A DNA stretch of 64,000 nucleotides from Pseudomonas putida (GCF_030159595.1 NZ_BSKJ01000001.1:124001-188000), one strand, 5' to 3'. Positions 18,338-29,567 are shown, counted from the first letter of the stretch. Notes: a model not told the origin generated them from the letters alone. Numbers and translations are program-made.

Positions 18338-18922
18338 TCAGGCCTTCTGGCTGTGCAGCTCGCGCATCGCCTTGGCGAAGTCGCCGGCAAGTACATCTGG
18401 CAGCACGCCGAGGGCAAAATCGATGCTGGCGTCGAGCTTCTCCTGCTCGGCGCGCGGCGCGCGGCCCAGGACGAAGTTGGAGACCAGTTTGGCGTCGCCC
18501 GGGTGGCCGATGCCAAGCCGCAGGCGGTGGAAGTCGTTCTGATTGCCGAGCTGCGCGATGATGTCGCGCAGGCCGTTGTGCCCACCATGGCCGCCGCCGC
18601 GCTTGAGCTTGGCAACGCCGGGAGGCAGGTCGAGTTCGTCGTGTGCCACCAGGATCGCTTCCGGCTTGATGCGGAAGAAATTGGCCAAGGCCGCCACGGA
18701 CTGGCCGCTACGGTTCATGTAGGTGGTGGGGATCAACAAACGAACGTCGTTGCCCTGATGGCTGAACTTAGCCGTCAGGCCAAAATACTTTTTGTCAGCG
18801 GCGAGCGAAACACGCTGGGCGCTGGCAATGCGTTCAACGAAAAGAGCCCCTGCGTTATGCCGGGTCTGTTCGTATTCGGGGCCGGGGTTACCCAGGCCAA
18901 CGATCAACTGGATGGCGGTCAC
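18338..18922 (-). CDS. pth: Peptidyl-tRNA hydrolase
   Basis: Releases peptides from prematurely dropped peptidyl-tRNA so the tRNA can be reused; cytosolic and essential. 194 residues, normal length. Catalytic His22 is in the motif RHNAG, after the [15 protein letters not shown] opening. NRSGQSV and the HDELDLPPG segment with its catalytic-pair Asp are present, as is the [11 protein letters not shown] loop. The start codon is GTG. It sits between rplY and ychF with gaps of 79 and 24 bases. Confidence 0.97.
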   Translation of the reverse strand: MTAIQLIVGLGNPGPEYEQTRHNAGALFVERIASAQRVSLAADKKYFGLTAKFSHQGNDVRLLIPTTYMNRSGQSVAALANFFRIKPEAILVAHDELDLPPGVAKLKRGGGHGGHNGLRDIIAQLGNQNDFHRLRLGIGHPGDAKLVSNFVLGRAPRAEQEKLDASIDFALGVLPDVLAGDFAKAMRELHSQKA

Positions 18923-18948
18923 GTCAGGGGCTCTTCCTTGGTGTTGGT

Positions 18949-18977
18949 GGGTTACAGTGCGCGCGGCACTGTAACCC
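18949..18977. other. Perfect 12-bp hairpin between rplY and pth
   Basis: GGGTTACAGTGC and GCACTGTAACCC are perfectly complementary with a 5-base GC loop. No T-run follows on either strand, so it is not a classic terminator. In the rplY-pth transcript it could slow transcription or protect or process the mRNA between the two genes. Confidence 0.5.
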
Positions 18978-19001
18978 GATCAACGCCGGCGTGCGAGTGG
19001 A

Positions 19002-19595
19002 TTACTCGGCAGCGCCTTCTGCTTCTGGAGCAACGCGTGGAGCGTGAACGTTGGCAACAGCTTTGTCATCACCGTGGGCCAGAGCGACGAACTCTACGCC
19101 TTTCGGAGCTTTCAGGTCCGACAGGTGGATGATGGTGCCGACTTCGGCGTTGGCCAGGTCAACTTCGATGAACTCAGGCAGGTCTTTGGCTTCGCAGGAA
19201 ACTTCGATCTCGGAAATAACGTGGGAGATCTCGCCGCCTTTCTTGACCGGTGCTTCTTCGTTGATGAAGTGCACTGGAACAACAGCGGTCAGTTTCTGGC
19301 CAGCAACAACGCGAACGAAGTCGGCGTGCATGATGAACTGCTTGGCTGGGTGGCGCTGCATGGCCTTGATGATGACGTTTTGTTTAACGCCGTCAACGTT
19401 CAGCTCGATAACGTGGCTGAAGGCAGCTTCGTTTTCGAACAGCTTGGTGATTTCCTTGGCCACGATGGTCAGGGATTGGGCTTCTTTATCGCCACCGTAA
19501 ACTACGGCAGGGATGCTGGCGGCGTGACGCAGGCGGCGGCTCGCACCTTTCCCCAGGTCAGTACGCGCTTGGGCGTTCAGAATGAAATCAGTCAT
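19002..19595 (-). CDS. rplY: 50S ribosomal protein L25/general stress protein Ctc
   Basis: Binds 5S rRNA in the large ribosomal subunit. 197 residues is the long CTC form: an N-terminal L25 domain (about 1-95, with [14 protein letters not shown]) and a C-terminal TL5-type beta domain, ending in a low-complexity Ala/Glu tail. The ATG at 19595 is preceded by TTTTGGAGAAACAAA, a strong ribosome site. The frame is open further upstream but those codons cover the terminator of prs and are not coding. Confidence 0.96.
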   Translation of the reverse strand: MTDFILNAQARTDLGKGASRRLRHAASIPAVVYGGDKEAQSLTIVAKEITKLFENEAAFSHVIELNVDGVKQNVIIKAMQRHPAKQFIMHADFVRVVAGQKLTAVVPVHFINEEAPVKKGGEISHVISEIEVSCEAKDLPEFIEVDLANAEVGTIIHLSDLKAPKGVEFVALAHGDDKAVANVHAPRVAPEAEGAAE

Positions 19596-19652
19596 TTTGT
19601 TTCTCCAAAATAGCCCCCCGAGGGCGTTTGCGACCAGCGCCAACGGGGATGG

Positions 19653-19689
19653 CAAAAAAGCCCCGCCCCAACACATGCTGGGGCGGGGC
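19653..19689 (-). terminator. Rho-independent terminator after prs
   Basis: On the minus strand GCCCCGCCCCA and TGGGGCGGGGC form an 11-bp GC stem with an 8-base loop, followed by TTTTTT. It lies 25 bases downstream of the prs stop and upstream of rplY, so rplY probably relies on readthrough or its own promoter. Confidence 0.93.
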
Positions 19690-19713
19690 GCTTCACATCA
19701 ACACATGTTCCGC

Positions 19714-20655
19714 TTAGCGGAACATCGCGCTGATCGATTCTTCATTGCTGATGCGGCGTACCGCTTCAGCGACAACCGGTGCGATATCCAGCTGGCGGAT
19801 ACGGTCACAGGCTTGAGCAGCGGCGGACAGTGGAACGGTGTTGGTCACCACCAGCTCGTCCAGTACCGACTTCTCGATGTTCTCGATCGCGCGGCCCGAC
19901 AGGACAGGGTGCGTGCAGTAGGCATAAACCTTGGCAGCGCCGTGCTCTTTCAGGGCTTTGGCCGCATGGCACAGGGTGCCGGCGGTGTCGACCATGTCGT
20001 CTACCAGGATGCAAGTGCGCCCTTCGACGTCGCCGATGATGTGCATAACCTCGGAGTGGTTAGCCTTTTCACGGCGTTTGTCGATGATACCCAGATCGAC
20101 GCCCAGGGACTTGGCAACGGCACGTGCGCGCACGACACCACCAATGTCCGGGGAGACGATCATCAGGTTCTCGAAACGCTGGTCTTCGATGTCATCGACA
20201 AGAACGGGCGAGCCGTAGATGTTGTCGACCGGGATATCGAAGAAGCCTTGGATCTGGTCAGCGTGCAGGTCGACGGTGAGAACACGGTCGATACCCACGA
20301 CAGTGAGCATGTCAGCGACGACTTTGGCGCTGATGGCTACACGTGCCGAACGCGGACGGCGGTCCTGGCGGGCATATCCGAAGTATGGAATCACGGCGGT
20401 GATTCGGGATGCTGAGGAGCGGCGGAAGGCGTCGGCCATCACTACCAGTTCCATCAGGTTATCGTTGGTCGGGGCACAGGTCGGCTGAATAATGAAAACG
20501 TCTTTACCGCGAACATTTTCATTGATCTCAGTGCTGATTTCACCGTCGGAGAATTTACCGACAGAGACGTCACCGAGAGGGATATGCAGCTGACGTACGA
20601 CACGCCGAGCCAGATCGGGGTTAGCGTTCCCCGTAAAGACCATCATCTTGGACAC
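19714..20655 (-). CDS. prs: Ribose-phosphate pyrophosphokinase
   Basis: Makes PRPP from ribose 5-phosphate and ATP for purine, pyrimidine, His, Trp and NAD synthesis. 313 residues, the usual length. Motifs: [18 protein letters not shown], the Mg/ATP loop with [17 protein letters not shown], and the PRPP loop [14 protein letters not shown]. The GTG at 20655 was chosen because the protein then begins [16 protein letters not shown], as in other pseudomonads. In-frame codons upstream run into the tRNA. It lies just downstream of tRNA-Gln and ispE on the same strand, and prs feeds the upp and hpt enzymes encoded elsewhere in this window. Confidence 0.97.
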   Translation of the reverse strand: MSKMMVFTGNANPDLARRVVRQLHIPLGDVSVGKFSDGEISTEINENVRGKDVFIIQPTCAPTNDNLMELVVMADAFRRSSASRITAVIPYFGYARQDRRPRSARVAISAKVVADMLTVVGIDRVLTVDLHADQIQGFFDIPVDNIYGSPVLVDDIEDQRFENLMIVSPDIGGVVRARAVAKSLGVDLGIIDKRREKANHSEVMHIIGDVEGRTCILVDDMVDTAGTLCHAAKALKEHGAAKVYAYCTHPVLSGRAIENIEKSVLDELVVTNTVPLSAAAQACDRIRQLDIAPVVAEAVRRISNEESISAMFR

Positions 20656-20703
20656 GCGCAGTACCTGAAGGCTGAGGGTATACCTGGATGAGTATAAGGA
20701 AAA

Positions 20704-20778
20704 TGGCAGGGGCGGCTGGATTCGAACCAACGCATGGCAGGATCAAAACCTGCTGCCTTACCGCTTGGCGACGCCCCT
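20704..20778 (-). tRNA. tRNA-Gln (anticodon TTG)
   Basis: On the minus strand the sequence folds as a cloverleaf: acceptor AGGGGCG / CGCCCCT, a D-arm with GTCGCCAAGCGGTAAGGC, and anticodon stem CAGG with loop TTTTGAT (anticodon TTG). The T-arm carries GTTCGAATC. The discriminator is G and the CCA end is encoded. The characteristic GCCAAGCGGTAAGGCA segment matches bacterial tRNA-Gln. It lies between ispE and prs, the usual place in Pseudomonas. Confidence 0.97.
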
Positions 20779-20798
20779 GTATCTGTTGCTGCGAACGC

Positions 20799-21659
20799 TT
20801 ATGCGCTCGACTTCTTGACCAGACTTTGCAGCTTGCGATGCAACATCGAAACATTGCTTCCTTTCGCCACAAACCCTGTTTGGGTCGCTGAAAGAAGGGC
20901 CAGAACTTTATCAGCTTCGGCTTTGCTTGGGAAGGCCCCAAACACACAACTTCCAGTGCCGGTTAGTCGAGCCTCAGTGAATTTCCCCAGCGAATTCAAC
21001 GCATTGCGAACTTCTGGGTAATTCTGCTCTACCACCGGTTGGCAGTCATTTCGACTGTTTCCCTTGGGAACGGGGCGCATCTTAAGGGGGAGTGAATCAC
21101 GTGTCAACTGTGGATGTGAAAAAATTTCTACTGTGCTGACAGACACTTGCGGCACCAGCACGACATACCACGGCTCTTCCGGGTCAACGGGGGTCAACTG
21201 CTCACCCACACCCTGGGCGAACGCTGCATGGCCACGCACGAATACCGGCACATCGGCGCCCAGGCTCAGGCCCAGTGCGGCCAGGCGGTCTTCGTCCCAG
21301 TCCAGCTGCCAGAGGTGGGCCAGGGCCAGCAGGGTGGTGGCGGCGTCCGAGCTGCCACCACCGATGCCGCCACCCATGGGCAGCACTTTGGTCAGCCAGA
21401 TGTCGGCGCCGAGCGGGGTGCCGGATTGCTCCTGCAACTTGCGGGCGGCGCGCACGATCAGGTTGCTGTCGTGCGGTACGGCTTCTATCTCGGTGTGCAG
21501 GCGGATTACGCCATCGTCACGCAGGGCGAAACTCAGTTCGTCGCCATGCTCGAGAAACTGGAACACGGTTTCCAGCTCGTGGTAACCATCTGGGCGGCGG
21601 CCGATGATGTGCAGCCACAGGTTGAGCTTGGCCGGGGCGGGCAGGGTGAGCTTTTGCAT
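20799..21659 (-). CDS. ispE: 4-diphosphocytidyl-2-C-methyl-D-erythritol kinase
   Basis: GHMP-family kinase of the MEP isoprenoid pathway that phosphorylates CDP-ME at the 2-hydroxyl. 286 residues. The N-terminal [20 protein letters not shown] motif and the ATP loop [18 protein letters not shown] (about residues 93-110) are complete. ATG at 21659, only 4 bases after the lolB stop, so lolB and ispE are coupled. The tRNA-Gln follows 20 bases after its stop. Confidence 0.97.
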   Translation of the reverse strand: MQKLTLPAPAKLNLWLHIIGRRPDGYHELETVFQFLEHGDELSFALRDDGVIRLHTEIEAVPHDSNLIVRAARKLQEQSGTPLGADIWLTKVLPMGGGIGGGSSDAATTLLALAHLWQLDWDEDRLAALGLSLGADVPVFVRGHAAFAQGVGEQLTPVDPEEPWYVVLVPQVSVSTVEIFSHPQLTRDSLPLKMRPVPKGNSRNDCQPVVEQNYPEVRNALNSLGKFTEARLTGTGSCVFGAFPSKAEADKVLALLSATQTGFVAKGSNVSMLHRKLQSLVKKSSA

Positions 21660-21663
21660 GTGA

Positions 21664-22281
21664 TCAGTGCCCCAGCTGGCGTGGCTGCCAGTCCTTGACC
21701 ACCAAGGTCACGTCCAGGTCCTTGCCGTGCAGTTTCAGGCGCTCGGGCAACCAGTAGCCGTTCTGTTCGGTATAGCTCAGGTACTGCACCTGCCAGCCAT
21801 CCTGGTCGAGGCTGGCCAGGCGGCTGTCACCGTCGAGGGTCAGCTTGCTCTTGCTGTCGGGGGCGGGCAGGCCGCGCACCCACCACACCAAGTGCGACAC
21901 TGGCAGTTGCCAGCCAAGCTGTTCTTCCAGCAGGGCTTCGGGGCTGGTGGCTTCGTAGCGGCCCTGGTTGGCTACTTCCAGTACCACGCCACCCGGGCGG
22001 CCAGTCAGGCGTGCGGCGCCACGGCCCAGCGGGCCGGCCAGGCGAATGTCGTAGTAGTCCTGGCGTTGCAGCCAGAACAGCGTGCCGCTGCCGGAGTCGC
22101 GCGGGGCGCGGATGCCGACTTTGCCGTTGATCTGCCAGCCATCGAGGCTGCTCAGTTGCTCTTTATGGGCGCGCCACTGTTGCGGGTTGCCGTGGCCCTG
22201 CAGGGCCTCGCGGCTACCGAAACCGGCACAACCGGCCAGCAGGGCGATGAGGGTGAAGGTGATGCAATGGCGCAGGAACAT
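21664..22281 (-). CDS. lolB: Outer membrane lipoprotein receptor LolB
   Basis: Receives lipoproteins from LolA and inserts them in the outer membrane. 205 residues with a lipoprotein signal peptide ending LLAGC (Cys at about 18). The rest is the LolB beta-fold, with [22 protein letters not shown] near the N-terminus. Start 5 bases after the TPR gene stop and stop 4 bases before ispE, so it is an operon member. Confidence 0.96.
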   Translation of the reverse strand: MFLRHCITFTLIALLAGCAGFGSREALQGHGNPQQWRAHKEQLSSLDGWQINGKVGIRAPRDSGSGTLFWLQRQDYYDIRLAGPLGRGAARLTGRPGGVVLEVANQGRYEATSPEALLEEQLGWQLPVSHLVWWVRGLPAPDSKSKLTLDGDSRLASLDQDGWQVQYLSYTEQNGYWLPERLKLHGKDLDVTLVVKDWQPRQLGH

Positions 22282-22285
22282 GGCG

Positions 22286-24007
22286 TTAAAGGGTCTCGGA
22301 TCCGGTCAGGCGCAGGACGGTCTTGCGCAGGATGGGGCTGTCGGCCTGGGCTTCGAAGCCCTTGGCCCACACCTGGCGGGCTTCGCGGCGCTTGCCGTTG
22401 GCCCACAGCACTTCGCCCAGGTGGGCGGCCACTTCGTGGTCTGGGAAGCTGGCAAAGGCCTGGCGCAGGTAGGTTTCAGCCTCGTCGAGGTTGCCCAGGC
22501 GATAACTGACCCAACCCAGGCTGTCGAGTACCGCCGGATCGTCCGGAGTCAGCTGGTGCGCCTTGTCGATCAGTGCCTTGGCTTCGCTGTAGCGGGTAGT
22601 GCGGTCGGCCAGGGTGTAGCCCAGGGCGTTCAGGGCCATGGCGTTTTCTGGTTCGCGGGCGATGATGGCGCGCAGGTCCTTTTCCATCTGCGCCAGGTCG
22701 TCGCGTTTTTCGGCCAGCATGGCGCGGGTGTACAGCAGGTTGAGGTCGTCGGGGTAACGCTGGATGGCTTGTTGCAGCACCTGGTTGGCCTGGGCGTCCT
22801 TGTTGTTGTTGCTGTAGCTTTCCGATTCGATCAGGTACAGCTGGATGGCGAGGTCCGGCTGGGCTTCGCGGGCATCGGCGAGCAGGCGCGAGGCCTCGGT
22901 GCCGCGGCCGTTGGCAATCAGGATATCGGCCTGGCGCAGTTGCGCTGGCAGGTAGTCGGGGCCGGGCCCGACCAGGGCGTATTCCCGCAGGGCGCCTGCG
23001 GGGTCGTGGCGCTCTTCACGGATGCGGCCCAGGTTCAGGTGCGCGGCGTCGACGTTGCTGTCACGCTCGACCAACTCCTGCAGGTAGCCTTCGGCTTCAT
23101 CCCAGTCCTTGTTCTCCAGGCACACCAGTGCCAGGGAGTAACGCAGCTCGTCATCATCCGGGTATTGCTGGACCAGGCTGAGGAACTCGCCCTTGGCATC
23201 GGCGATGCGGTCCTGTTCTACCAGGGTGCGGGCGTAGGTCAGGCGCAGGCGCTTGTCATCCGGGTTGTCGCGGATTGCGCCGCGCAGCAGTGGCAGTGCC
23301 TCCGGGCCACGGTCCAGGGCCTGCAGCAGGCGGGCGCGCAGCAAGATCGGGGCGACTTCGCCGTCTTGTGGCGGGTGCGACTCGAGCAGTTCCAGAGCTT
23401 CTTCGGCCTTACCGTCCTGGTTCAGCAACAGCGCCTTGCCGAACACCAGTTGCCCGTTGTTCGGGTATTTCACCAGTAGGCGCTCGAAGCTTTGCAGCAG
23501 GCCGTCGCGGGTGCTCTGGTCGGTTTCGGCAGCGGATAGGGCAAGGAAGTCGAAGTGGGTGTCACCCTGGCCCTGCAGCACCTTTTCCATGTAGACCATG
23601 GAGTCGTCATAGCGGCCGGCCCGGGCCAGCTGGATGGCGGCGGCGCGCTGGGCGTCGAGGTTTTGCGGGTCGTTGCGGGCCCAGACCAGCGCGTTGTCCA
23701 GTGACGGCTCGTCGGCGCCGAGGTATTCGGCGATGCGGTAGGCGCGCTCGGAAACCGCGGGGTCCTGGGTTTTTGCTGCCTGGTCGGTGTAGTTGGCCAG
23801 GGCGATGTCGAAGCGGTTGCGCTGGCCGGCCAGCTCCGCCACCAACAGGCTGTACAGCGTGTCTTGCTTGAACGAGCCATACACCACGGGCTTTTGGGCC
23901 TCGTCTTTGCCCGCTTCGGCGACGGGAGGCTCGGCCTTTTGCGGGGCCAGGCTCTGGCAGCCCTGGAGCAGGGCGAAGGCAAGCAGCAGTGCGTATGGTT
24001 TGTTCAT
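22286..24007 (-). CDS. TPR-repeat lipoprotein
   Basis: 573-residue predicted outer membrane lipoprotein: the signal peptide ends LLQGC (Cys at about 17), followed by a charged linker and about ten tetratricopeptide repeats (for example [25 protein letters not shown]). It is the conserved gene upstream of lolB in Pseudomonas, and its role is probably in envelope assembly or protein interaction; no enzymatic motif is seen. The ATG at 24007 begins the signal peptide. The frame is open for 45 codons more but those overlap the hemA promoter region. Divergent from hemA. Confidence 0.9.
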   Translation of the reverse strand: MNKPYALLLAFALLQGCQSLAPQKAEPPVAEAGKDEAQKPVVYGSFKQDTLYSLLVAELAGQRNRFDIALANYTDQAAKTQDPAVSERAYRIAEYLGADEPSLDNALVWARNDPQNLDAQRAAAIQLARAGRYDDSMVYMEKVLQGQGDTHFDFLALSAAETDQSTRDGLLQSFERLLVKYPNNGQLVFGKALLLNQDGKAEEALELLESHPPQDGEVAPILLRARLLQALDRGPEALPLLRGAIRDNPDDKRLRLTYARTLVEQDRIADAKGEFLSLVQQYPDDDELRYSLALVCLENKDWDEAEGYLQELVERDSNVDAAHLNLGRIREERHDPAGALREYALVGPGPDYLPAQLRQADILIANGRGTEASRLLADAREAQPDLAIQLYLIESESYSNNNKDAQANQVLQQAIQRYPDDLNLLYTRAMLAEKRDDLAQMEKDLRAIIAREPENAMALNALGYTLADRTTRYSEAKALIDKAHQLTPDDPAVLDSLGWVSYRLGNLDEAETYLRQAFASFPDHEVAAHLGEVLWANGKRREARQVWAKGFEAQADSPILRKTVLRLTGSETL

Positions 24008-24221
24008 AGAAAGGCTTATTGGAGGACTCACCGGCGGTCGGAGCATGATGACACAAGCGCGGTGGCAAACCCACCTGCGAAGCATTTGGTTAACTGCGAC
24101 CATGGCAGGGCAGTGCGGGTTCCAATCAGGCATGGCCATCACGACAATAGCGAACGGTGGTTGTCCAAAAACCTGCGAAAGAGGACAATTATCGGCTTCC
24201 CGTCACAACCAGCGACCTTGC

Positions 24222-25499
24222 ATGGCCTTTCTTGCACTTGGTATCAACCATAAGACTGCCTCGGTAGACGTACGCGAGCGCGTGGCGTTTACCCCAGAGC
24301 AGCTGGTAGACGCCCTGCAGCAGCTCTGCCGACTGACATCCAGCCGCGAAGCGGCGATCCTGTCGACCTGCAACCGCAGCGAGCTCTATATAGAGCAGGA
24401 CCACCTGTCCGCCGATGCCGTGCTGCAATGGCTGGCCGACTATCACCGCCTCAGTCTGGACGAGCTGCGCGCCAGCGCCTATGTGCACGAAGAGCATGAC
24501 GCCGTGAAGCACATGATGCGGGTGGCTTCGGGCCTGGACTCGCTGGTGCTCGGTGAGCCGCAGATCCTGGGCCAGATGAAGTCCGCCTACGCCGTGGCGC
24601 GTGAGGCCGGCACCGTCGGCCCGCTGCTCGGGCGCTTGTTCCAGGCCACCTTCAGCGCTGCCAAGCAGGTGCGCACCGACACCGCCATCGGCGAAAACCC
24701 GGTTTCGGTGGCGTTTGCCGCGGTCAGCCTGGCCAAGCAGATCTTCGCCGACCTGGGCCGCAGCCAGGCCTTGTTGATCGGCGCCGGCGAAACCATCACC
24801 CTGGTTGCACGCCACCTGCACGAGCAGGGCGTACGCCGTATTGTCGTGGCCAACCGCACCCTGGAACGGGCCAGTATCCTGGCTGAACAGTTCGGTGCGC
24901 ATGCCGTGCTGCTGGCCGACATCCCTCAGGAGCTGGCCAACAGCGACATCGTCATCAGCTCCACCGCCAGCCAGCTGCCGATCCTGGGCAAGGGCGCGGT
25001 CGAGAGTGCACTGAAACAGCGTCGGCACAAGCCGATCTTCATGGTCGATATCGCCGTGCCGCGAGACATCGAACCTGAAGTCGGCGAACTGGACGACGTC
25101 TACCTGTACACTGTCGATGACCTGCATGACGTGGTGGCGGAAAACCTCAAGAGCCGCCAGGGCGCAGCCCAGGCCGCCGAAGAGCTGGTGTCGGTGGGCG
25201 CCGAAGACTTCATGCTGCGCCTGCGCGAGTTGGCCGCAGTCGATGTGCTCAAGGCCTACCGCCAGCAAAGCGAGCGCCTGCGCGACGAAGAACTGCAAAA
25301 GGCCCAGCGCCTGCTGGCTAACGGCGGCAACCCCGAAGACGTGCTTGCCCAACTGGCCCGGGGCCTGACCAACAAACTCCTGCATGCGCCCAGCGTGCAG
25401 CTGAAAAAGCTCTCGGCCGAGGGCCGCCTCGATGCGCTGGCCATGGCCCAGGAACTCTTTGCCCTCAACGAGGGCTCCACGGACAAATCCCCGCAATGA
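24222..25499 (+). CDS. hemA: Glutamyl-tRNA reductase
   Basis: First step of C5-pathway tetrapyrrole synthesis: reduces glutamyl-tRNA(Glu) to glutamate-1-semialdehyde with NADPH. 425 residues. The N-terminus [19 protein letters not shown] and nucleophile Cys50 (STCNRSELY) are in place, with the NADPH domain ([11 protein letters not shown], then VANRTLERA) in the middle and a helical dimerisation domain at the C-terminus. Start chosen at the conserved MAFLALG. It overlaps prfA by 4 bases (ATGA), the classic hemA-prfA-prmC operon. Heme synthesis is also represented by hemH in this window. Confidence 0.97.
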   Translation: MAFLALGINHKTASVDVRERVAFTPEQLVDALQQLCRLTSSREAAILSTCNRSELYIEQDHLSADAVLQWLADYHRLSLDELRASAYVHEEHDAVKHMMRVASGLDSLVLGEPQILGQMKSAYAVAREAGTVGPLLGRLFQATFSAAKQVRTDTAIGENPVSVAFAAVSLAKQIFADLGRSQALLIGAGETITLVARHLHEQGVRRIVVANRTLERASILAEQFGAHAVLLADIPQELANSDIVISSTASQLPILGKGAVESALKQRRHKPIFMVDIAVPRDIEPEVGELDDVYLYTVDDLHDVVAENLKSRQGAAQAAEELVSVGAEDFMLRLRELAAVDVLKAYRQQSERLRDEELQKAQRLLANGGNPEDVLAQLARGLTNKLLHAPSVQLKKLSAEGRLDALAMAQELFALNEGSTDKSPQ

Positions 25500-26578
25500 A
25501 AGCGTCGCTGCTGAACAAACTGGAAATCCTCCAGGACCGCTTCGAAGAACTCACCGCCCTGCTCGGTGATGCCGAGGTCATTTCCGACCAGACACGCTTT
25601 CGCGCCTATTCGCGTGAATACGCCGAGGTCGAGCCGGTCTACGCTGCTTATAAAGAGTGGCGCAAAGTGCAGGACGACCTCGAAGGCGCCCAGGCGCTGC
25701 TCAAGGACAGCGACCCGGACCTGCGCGAAATGGCCGTGGAAGAAGTGCGTGAAGCCAAGGAGCAACTGCTGGTGCTAGAGGCGCAGCTGCAACGCATGCT
25801 GTTGCCCAAAGACCCCAACGACGGCCGCAACGTGTTCCTCGAAATCCGTGCGGGTACAGGTGGCGACGAGGCGGCGATCTTCTCCGGCGACCTGTTCCGC
25901 ATGTATTCGCGTTACGCTGAAAAACGCGGCTGGCGCCTGGAAATCTTGTCCGAGAACGAAGGCGAGCACGGCGGCTACAAGGAAATCATCGCCCGTGTCG
26001 AGGGCGAGAACGTTTACGGCAAGCTCAAGTTCGAGTCTGGCGCACACCGCGTCCAGCGCGTGCCCGAGACCGAGTCCCAAGGCCGCGTGCATACCTCCGC
26101 GTGCACGGTGGCGGTGCTGCCCGAGCCGGACGAACAGGCAGCCATCGAAATCAACCCGGCCGACCTGCGCGTAGACACCTACCGTGCATCCGGCGCCGGT
26201 GGCCAGCATGTGAACAAGACCGACTCGGCAATCCGCATCACTCACTTGCCCACCGGCATCGTGGTCGAATGCCAGGAAGAGCGCTCGCAGCACAAGAACC
26301 GGGCTCGCGCCATGTCCTGGCTGTCGGCCAAGCTCAACGACATGCAGACCAGCGCAGCACAGAATGCCATTGCCAGCGAGCGCAAGCTGCTGGTCGGCTC
26401 TGGTGATCGCTCCGAGCGCATCCGCACCTACAATTATCCACAGGGCCGGGTGACCGATCACCGCATCAACCTGACCTTGTATTCGCTGGACGACATCCTC
26501 AGCGGTGGCGTGGACGCAGTGATCGAACCGCTGCTGGCCGAATACCAGGCCGATCAACTGGCCGCCCTGGGGGACTGA
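25496..26578 (+). CDS. prfA: Peptide chain release factor 1
   Basis: Recognises UAA and UAG and triggers peptide release. 360 residues. The GGQ motif is at residues 235-237 in [16 protein letters not shown], and the glutamine there is the substrate of PrmC encoded next. The stop-codon reading loop region is present in domain 2 ([17 protein letters not shown]). Overlaps hemA by 4 bases and prmC by one base (TGATG). Confidence 0.98.
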   Translation: MKASLLNKLEILQDRFEELTALLGDAEVISDQTRFRAYSREYAEVEPVYAAYKEWRKVQDDLEGAQALLKDSDPDLREMAVEEVREAKEQLLVLEAQLQRMLLPKDPNDGRNVFLEIRAGTGGDEAAIFSGDLFRMYSRYAEKRGWRLEILSENEGEHGGYKEIIARVEGENVYGKLKFESGAHRVQRVPETESQGRVHTSACTVAVLPEPDEQAAIEINPADLRVDTYRASGAGGQHVNKTDSAIRITHLPTGIVVECQEERSQHKNRARAMSWLSAKLNDMQTSAAQNAIASERKLLVGSGDRSERIRTYNYPQGRVTDHRINLTLYSLDDILSGGVDAVIEPLLAEYQADQLAALGD

Positions 26579-27408
26579 TGACCATCATCGCCAGCTTGCT
26601 GCGCAACGCGCAGCTGCCCGAATCGCCCACCGAGCGGCTGGATGCCGAGCTGCTGCTGGCCGCTGCCATCGGCAAGTCGCGCAGCTACCTGCACACCTGG
26701 CCCGAGCGTATCGTCAGCAGCGAAGATGCCGAGACCTACGCCGGCTACCTGCAGCGCCGACGTGGCGGCGAGCCGGTGGCCTACATCCTCGGGCAGCAGG
26801 GTTTCTGGACGATCGACCTGGAAGTGGCGCCGCATACCTTGATCCCGCGCCCGGATACCGAGTTGTTGGTCGAAACTGCCCTCGAACTGCAACCTGCCTC
26901 GCCAGCCAAGGTCCTCGACCTGGGCACCGGTACCGGCGCGATTGCCCTGGCCCTGGCCAGCGATCGCCCGGCCTGGCAGGTGACTGCGGTTGATCGGGTA
27001 GAAGAAGCCGCTGCCCTGGCTGAGCGTAACCGACAGCGCCTGGGCCTGGCGAACGCCCAGGTGCGGGTAAGCCACTGGTTCGACAGCCTGGTCGGCGAGC
27101 GTTTCGACCTGATTGTCAGTAACCCGCCCTACATCGCGGCTGCAGATCCGCACCTGGTGGCCGGTGACGTGCGCTTCGAGCCCAGCAGTGCGCTGGTCGC
27201 CGGCGCCGATGGCCTGGACGACCTGCGCGTGATCGCCGCCCAGGCCCCTTCGCACCTGTCGCCGGGTGGCTGGTTGCTGCTGGAGCATGGCTACGATCAG
27301 GCCGCAGCGGTACGTGCCTTGCTGGCTGAACAGGGCTTTATCGAGGTCGCCAGCCGCACCGACCTGGGCGGCCATGAACGGATTACGCTGGGGCGCCTGC
27401 CATGCTGA
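26578..27408 (+). CDS. prmC: Release factor glutamine methyltransferase
   Basis: SAM-dependent N5-glutamine methyltransferase that modifies the GGQ glutamine of RF1 and RF2. 276 residues: an N-terminal helical domain, then a Rossmann methyltransferase with VLDLGTGTGAIALALA (motif I) and the catalytic NPPY at residues 182-185. Start overlaps the prfA stop by one base. Its own stop overlaps the moeB start, so the operon continues. Confidence 0.97.
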   Translation: MTIIASLLRNAQLPESPTERLDAELLLAAAIGKSRSYLHTWPERIVSSEDAETYAGYLQRRRGGEPVAYILGQQGFWTIDLEVAPHTLIPRPDTELLVETALELQPASPAKVLDLGTGTGAIALALASDRPAWQVTAVDRVEEAAALAERNRQRLGLANAQVRVSHWFDSLVGERFDLIVSNPPYIAAADPHLVAGDVRFEPSSALVAGADGLDDLRVIAAQAPSHLSPGGWLLLEHGYDQAAAVRALLAEQGFIEVASRTDLGGHERITLGRLPC

Positions 27409-28157
27409 GTGATGAGGAACTGTTGCGTTACAGCCGGCAGGTACTGCTGGCCCAGATCGACATCGACGGCCAACTGCGGCTCAAGCGGAGCAAGGCGCTG
27501 ATCGTCGGGCTCGGTGGCCTGGGTTCGCCGGTTGCCCTTTACCTGGCGGCTGCCGGGGTGGGGGAGTTGCACCTGGCCGACTTCGACACCGTCGACCTGA
27601 CCAACTTGCAGCGCCAGGTGATCCACGACAGTGCCAGCGTTGGCATGAGCAAGGTCGACTCGGCCTTGCAGCGCCTGGAGGCGATCAACCCGGAAATCAG
27701 CCTGGTTGCCCACCGCCAGGCCCTGGACGAGGACTCGCTGGCTGCCGCCGTGGCGGCGGTCGACCTGGTGCTGGATTGCTCCGACAACTTCGGTACCCGC
27801 GAGGCGGTAAACGCCGCGTGTGTCGCGGCTGGGAAGCCGCTGGTGAGCGGTGCGGCGATCCGCCTGGAAGGGCAGCTGTCGGTGTTCGACCCTCGGCGTG
27901 ACTACAGCCCTTGCTACCACTGCCTGTATGGGCATGGCAGCGAAGCCGAGCTCACTTGCAGCGAAGCCGGTGTGATCGGCCCGTTGGTGGGGTTGGTAGG
28001 CAGCTTGCAGGCGCTGGAAGCGATGAAGCTGCTGGCCGGGTTCGGCGAGCCGCTGGTCGGCCGCCTGCTGTTGATCGATGCTCTCGGCACGCGCATCCGC
28101 GAATTGCGGGTCAAGCGCGACCCGGCCTGTGCAGTCTGCGGCAAGCGCGATGGCTGA
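27402..28157 (+). CDS. moeB: Molybdopterin-synthase adenylyltransferase
   Basis: E1-like enzyme that adenylates the C-terminus of MoaD (or ThiS-like proteins) for sulfur transfer in molybdenum cofactor synthesis. 251 residues. The nucleotide loop [21 protein letters not shown] lies at about 29-50, preceded by RYSRQ. Zinc-binding pairs CYHC and CAVC are both present, and the DCSDNFGTR segment is conserved. Overlaps prmC upstream by 7 bases and murI downstream by 8 bases. No rhodanese domain is attached. Involvement in thiamine sulfur transfer (ThiF) is an alternative. Confidence 0.93.
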   Translation: MLSDEELLRYSRQVLLAQIDIDGQLRLKRSKALIVGLGGLGSPVALYLAAAGVGELHLADFDTVDLTNLQRQVIHDSASVGMSKVDSALQRLEAINPEISLVAHRQALDEDSLAAAVAAVDLVLDCSDNFGTREAVNAACVAAGKPLVSGAAIRLEGQLSVFDPRRDYSPCYHCLYGHGSEAELTCSEAGVIGPLVGLVGSLQALEAMKLLAGFGEPLVGRLLLIDALGTRIRELRVKRDPACAVCGKRDG

Positions 28158-28947
28158 GCGTTCGGCGCCGATCGGCGTAATGGACTCCGGGGTTGGCGGC
28201 TTGTCGGTGCTCGCCGAGATCCAGCGGTTGCTGCCCAATGAGACGCTGCTGTATGTGGGCGATTGCGGCCACATACCCTACGGCGAGAAGTCGCCAGATT
28301 ATATCCGGGAGCGTCTCCGGCGCATTGCTGCGTTCTTCCATGAACAGGGCGCCAAGGCCATGGTACTGGCCTGCAATACCGCCACGGTGGCGGCGGTGGC
28401 CGACCTGCGCGAGTTGTACCCGACCTGGCCGCTGGTGGGCATGGAGCCGGCGGTGAAGCCCGCTGCCGCCGCCACGCGCTCGGGCGTGGTCGGTGTGCTG
28501 GCCACTACCGGCACCCTGCAAAGCGCCAAGTTCGCCGCCTTGCTCGACCGTTTTGCCAATGACGTACAGGTCATCACCCAACCTTGCCCGGGGCTGGTCG
28601 AGTTGATCGAGGCCGGCGACCTGGCCAGCCCGGCAATGCGCCAGTTGTTGCAAGGTTATGTGCAGCCGTTGCTGGCCGCTGGCTGCGACACGCTGATCCT
28701 GGGCTGCACCCATTACCCCTTCCTGCGCCCGTTGCTGGCCGGCATGGTGCCAGCCGATGTGGCCATCATCGACACCGGCGCCGCGGTGGCGCGCCAGTTG
28801 CAGCGGCTGCTGGGCGCGAATGACCTGCTGGCCGATGGGCCGGCCCGGGATACCCGCTTCTGGACCAGTGCCGATCCGCAATCTCTCAGAAAAATCCTAC
28901 CTTTGCTGTGGCATAAGTCCGGCAGTGTGCAAAGCTTTGCGTTGTGA
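28150..28947 (+). CDS. murI: Glutamate racemase
   Basis: Interconverts L- and D-glutamate for peptidoglycan. 265 residues. The two catalytic cysteines are in CNTATVAAV and [10 protein letters not shown], and the N-terminal [13 protein letters not shown] motif is present. The ATG at 28150 lies inside the end of moeB. It is the last gene of the hemA-prfA-prmC-moeB-murI run, as in other pseudomonads. Confidence 0.97.
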   Translation: MAERSAPIGVMDSGVGGLSVLAEIQRLLPNETLLYVGDCGHIPYGEKSPDYIRERLRRIAAFFHEQGAKAMVLACNTATVAAVADLRELYPTWPLVGMEPAVKPAAAATRSGVVGVLATTGTLQSAKFAALLDRFANDVQVITQPCPGLVELIEAGDLASPAMRQLLQGYVQPLLAAGCDTLILGCTHYPFLRPLLAGMVPADVAIIDTGAAVARQLQRLLGANDLLADGPARDTRFWTSADPQSLRKILPLLWHKSGSVQSFAL

Positions 28948-29048
28948 AAAAAACGTGAAAACCAGCTGAACTATCGTTCCACTGCCGCTTTCTACCGCTT
29001 TGCCTGACATGAGGCGGACACTAATAACAGCAAAGAAGGATGTTGCTC

Positions 29049-29567
29049 ATGAAAAAGCTGCTCGGCTTGGTGGCGACTGCTGCCTTTACCCTGGGGCAAG
29101 TACTGGCGGCGCAAGCTGCGGACGTTTCTTTTTCGGTGGGGCAGACCGGCGATTCGACCATGGTCTACCGGCTGGGGCTGCAATCGAACTGGGATACAAG
29201 CTGGTGGCAAACCCGTGTCGGTCGCCTGACCGGCTATTGGGATGGGGCCTACACCTACTGGGATGGTGACAAGACGGCGAGCAACCACAGCCTGTCGTTT
29301 GCACCGGTGTTCGTTTATGAGTTTGCCGGGGAGTCGGTGAAGCCCTACATCGAAGCCGGGATCGGTGTGGCGGCGTTCTCCAGCACCGAGCTGGAAAGCA
29401 ACGAGCTGGGCTCGGCATTCCAGTTCGAAGACCGCATCGGCTTTGGCTTGCGCTTTGCCGGCGGGCATGAGATCGGGGTGCGGGCGATTCACTACTCCAA
29501 CGCGGGTATCAAAGAGCCCAACGATGGAGTAGAGAGTTACAGCCTGCATTACCGGATGGCGCTGTAG
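29049..29567 (+). CDS. pagL: Lipid A 3-O-deacylase PagL
   Basis: Outer membrane beta-barrel enzyme that removes the 3-O-linked acyl chain of lipid A. 172 residues with a signal peptide (about 1-23, ending AQAA). The catalytic triad appears complete and correctly spaced: His148 and Ser150 in the HYSNAG motif and Glu162 fourteen residues after the His. The C-terminus is short and hydrophobic (HYRMAL), normal for the family. AAGAAGGATG upstream provides a ribosome site. The position between murI and phrB is the same as pagL in P. aeruginosa. Confidence 0.94.
   Translation: MKKLLGLVATAAFTLGQVLAAQAADVSFSVGQTGDSTMVYRLGLQSNWDTSWWQTRVGRLTGYWDGAYTYWDGDKTASNHSLSFAPVFVYEFAGESVKPYIEAGIGVAAFSSTELESNELGSAFQFEDRIGFGLRFAGGHEIGVRAIHYSNAGIKEPNDGVESYSLHYRMAL

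Noticed and set aside
24008..24142. N-terminal extension of the TPR lipoprotein
   Set aside because: The extra 45 codons precede a clear lipoprotein signal peptide and cover the divergent hemA control region.
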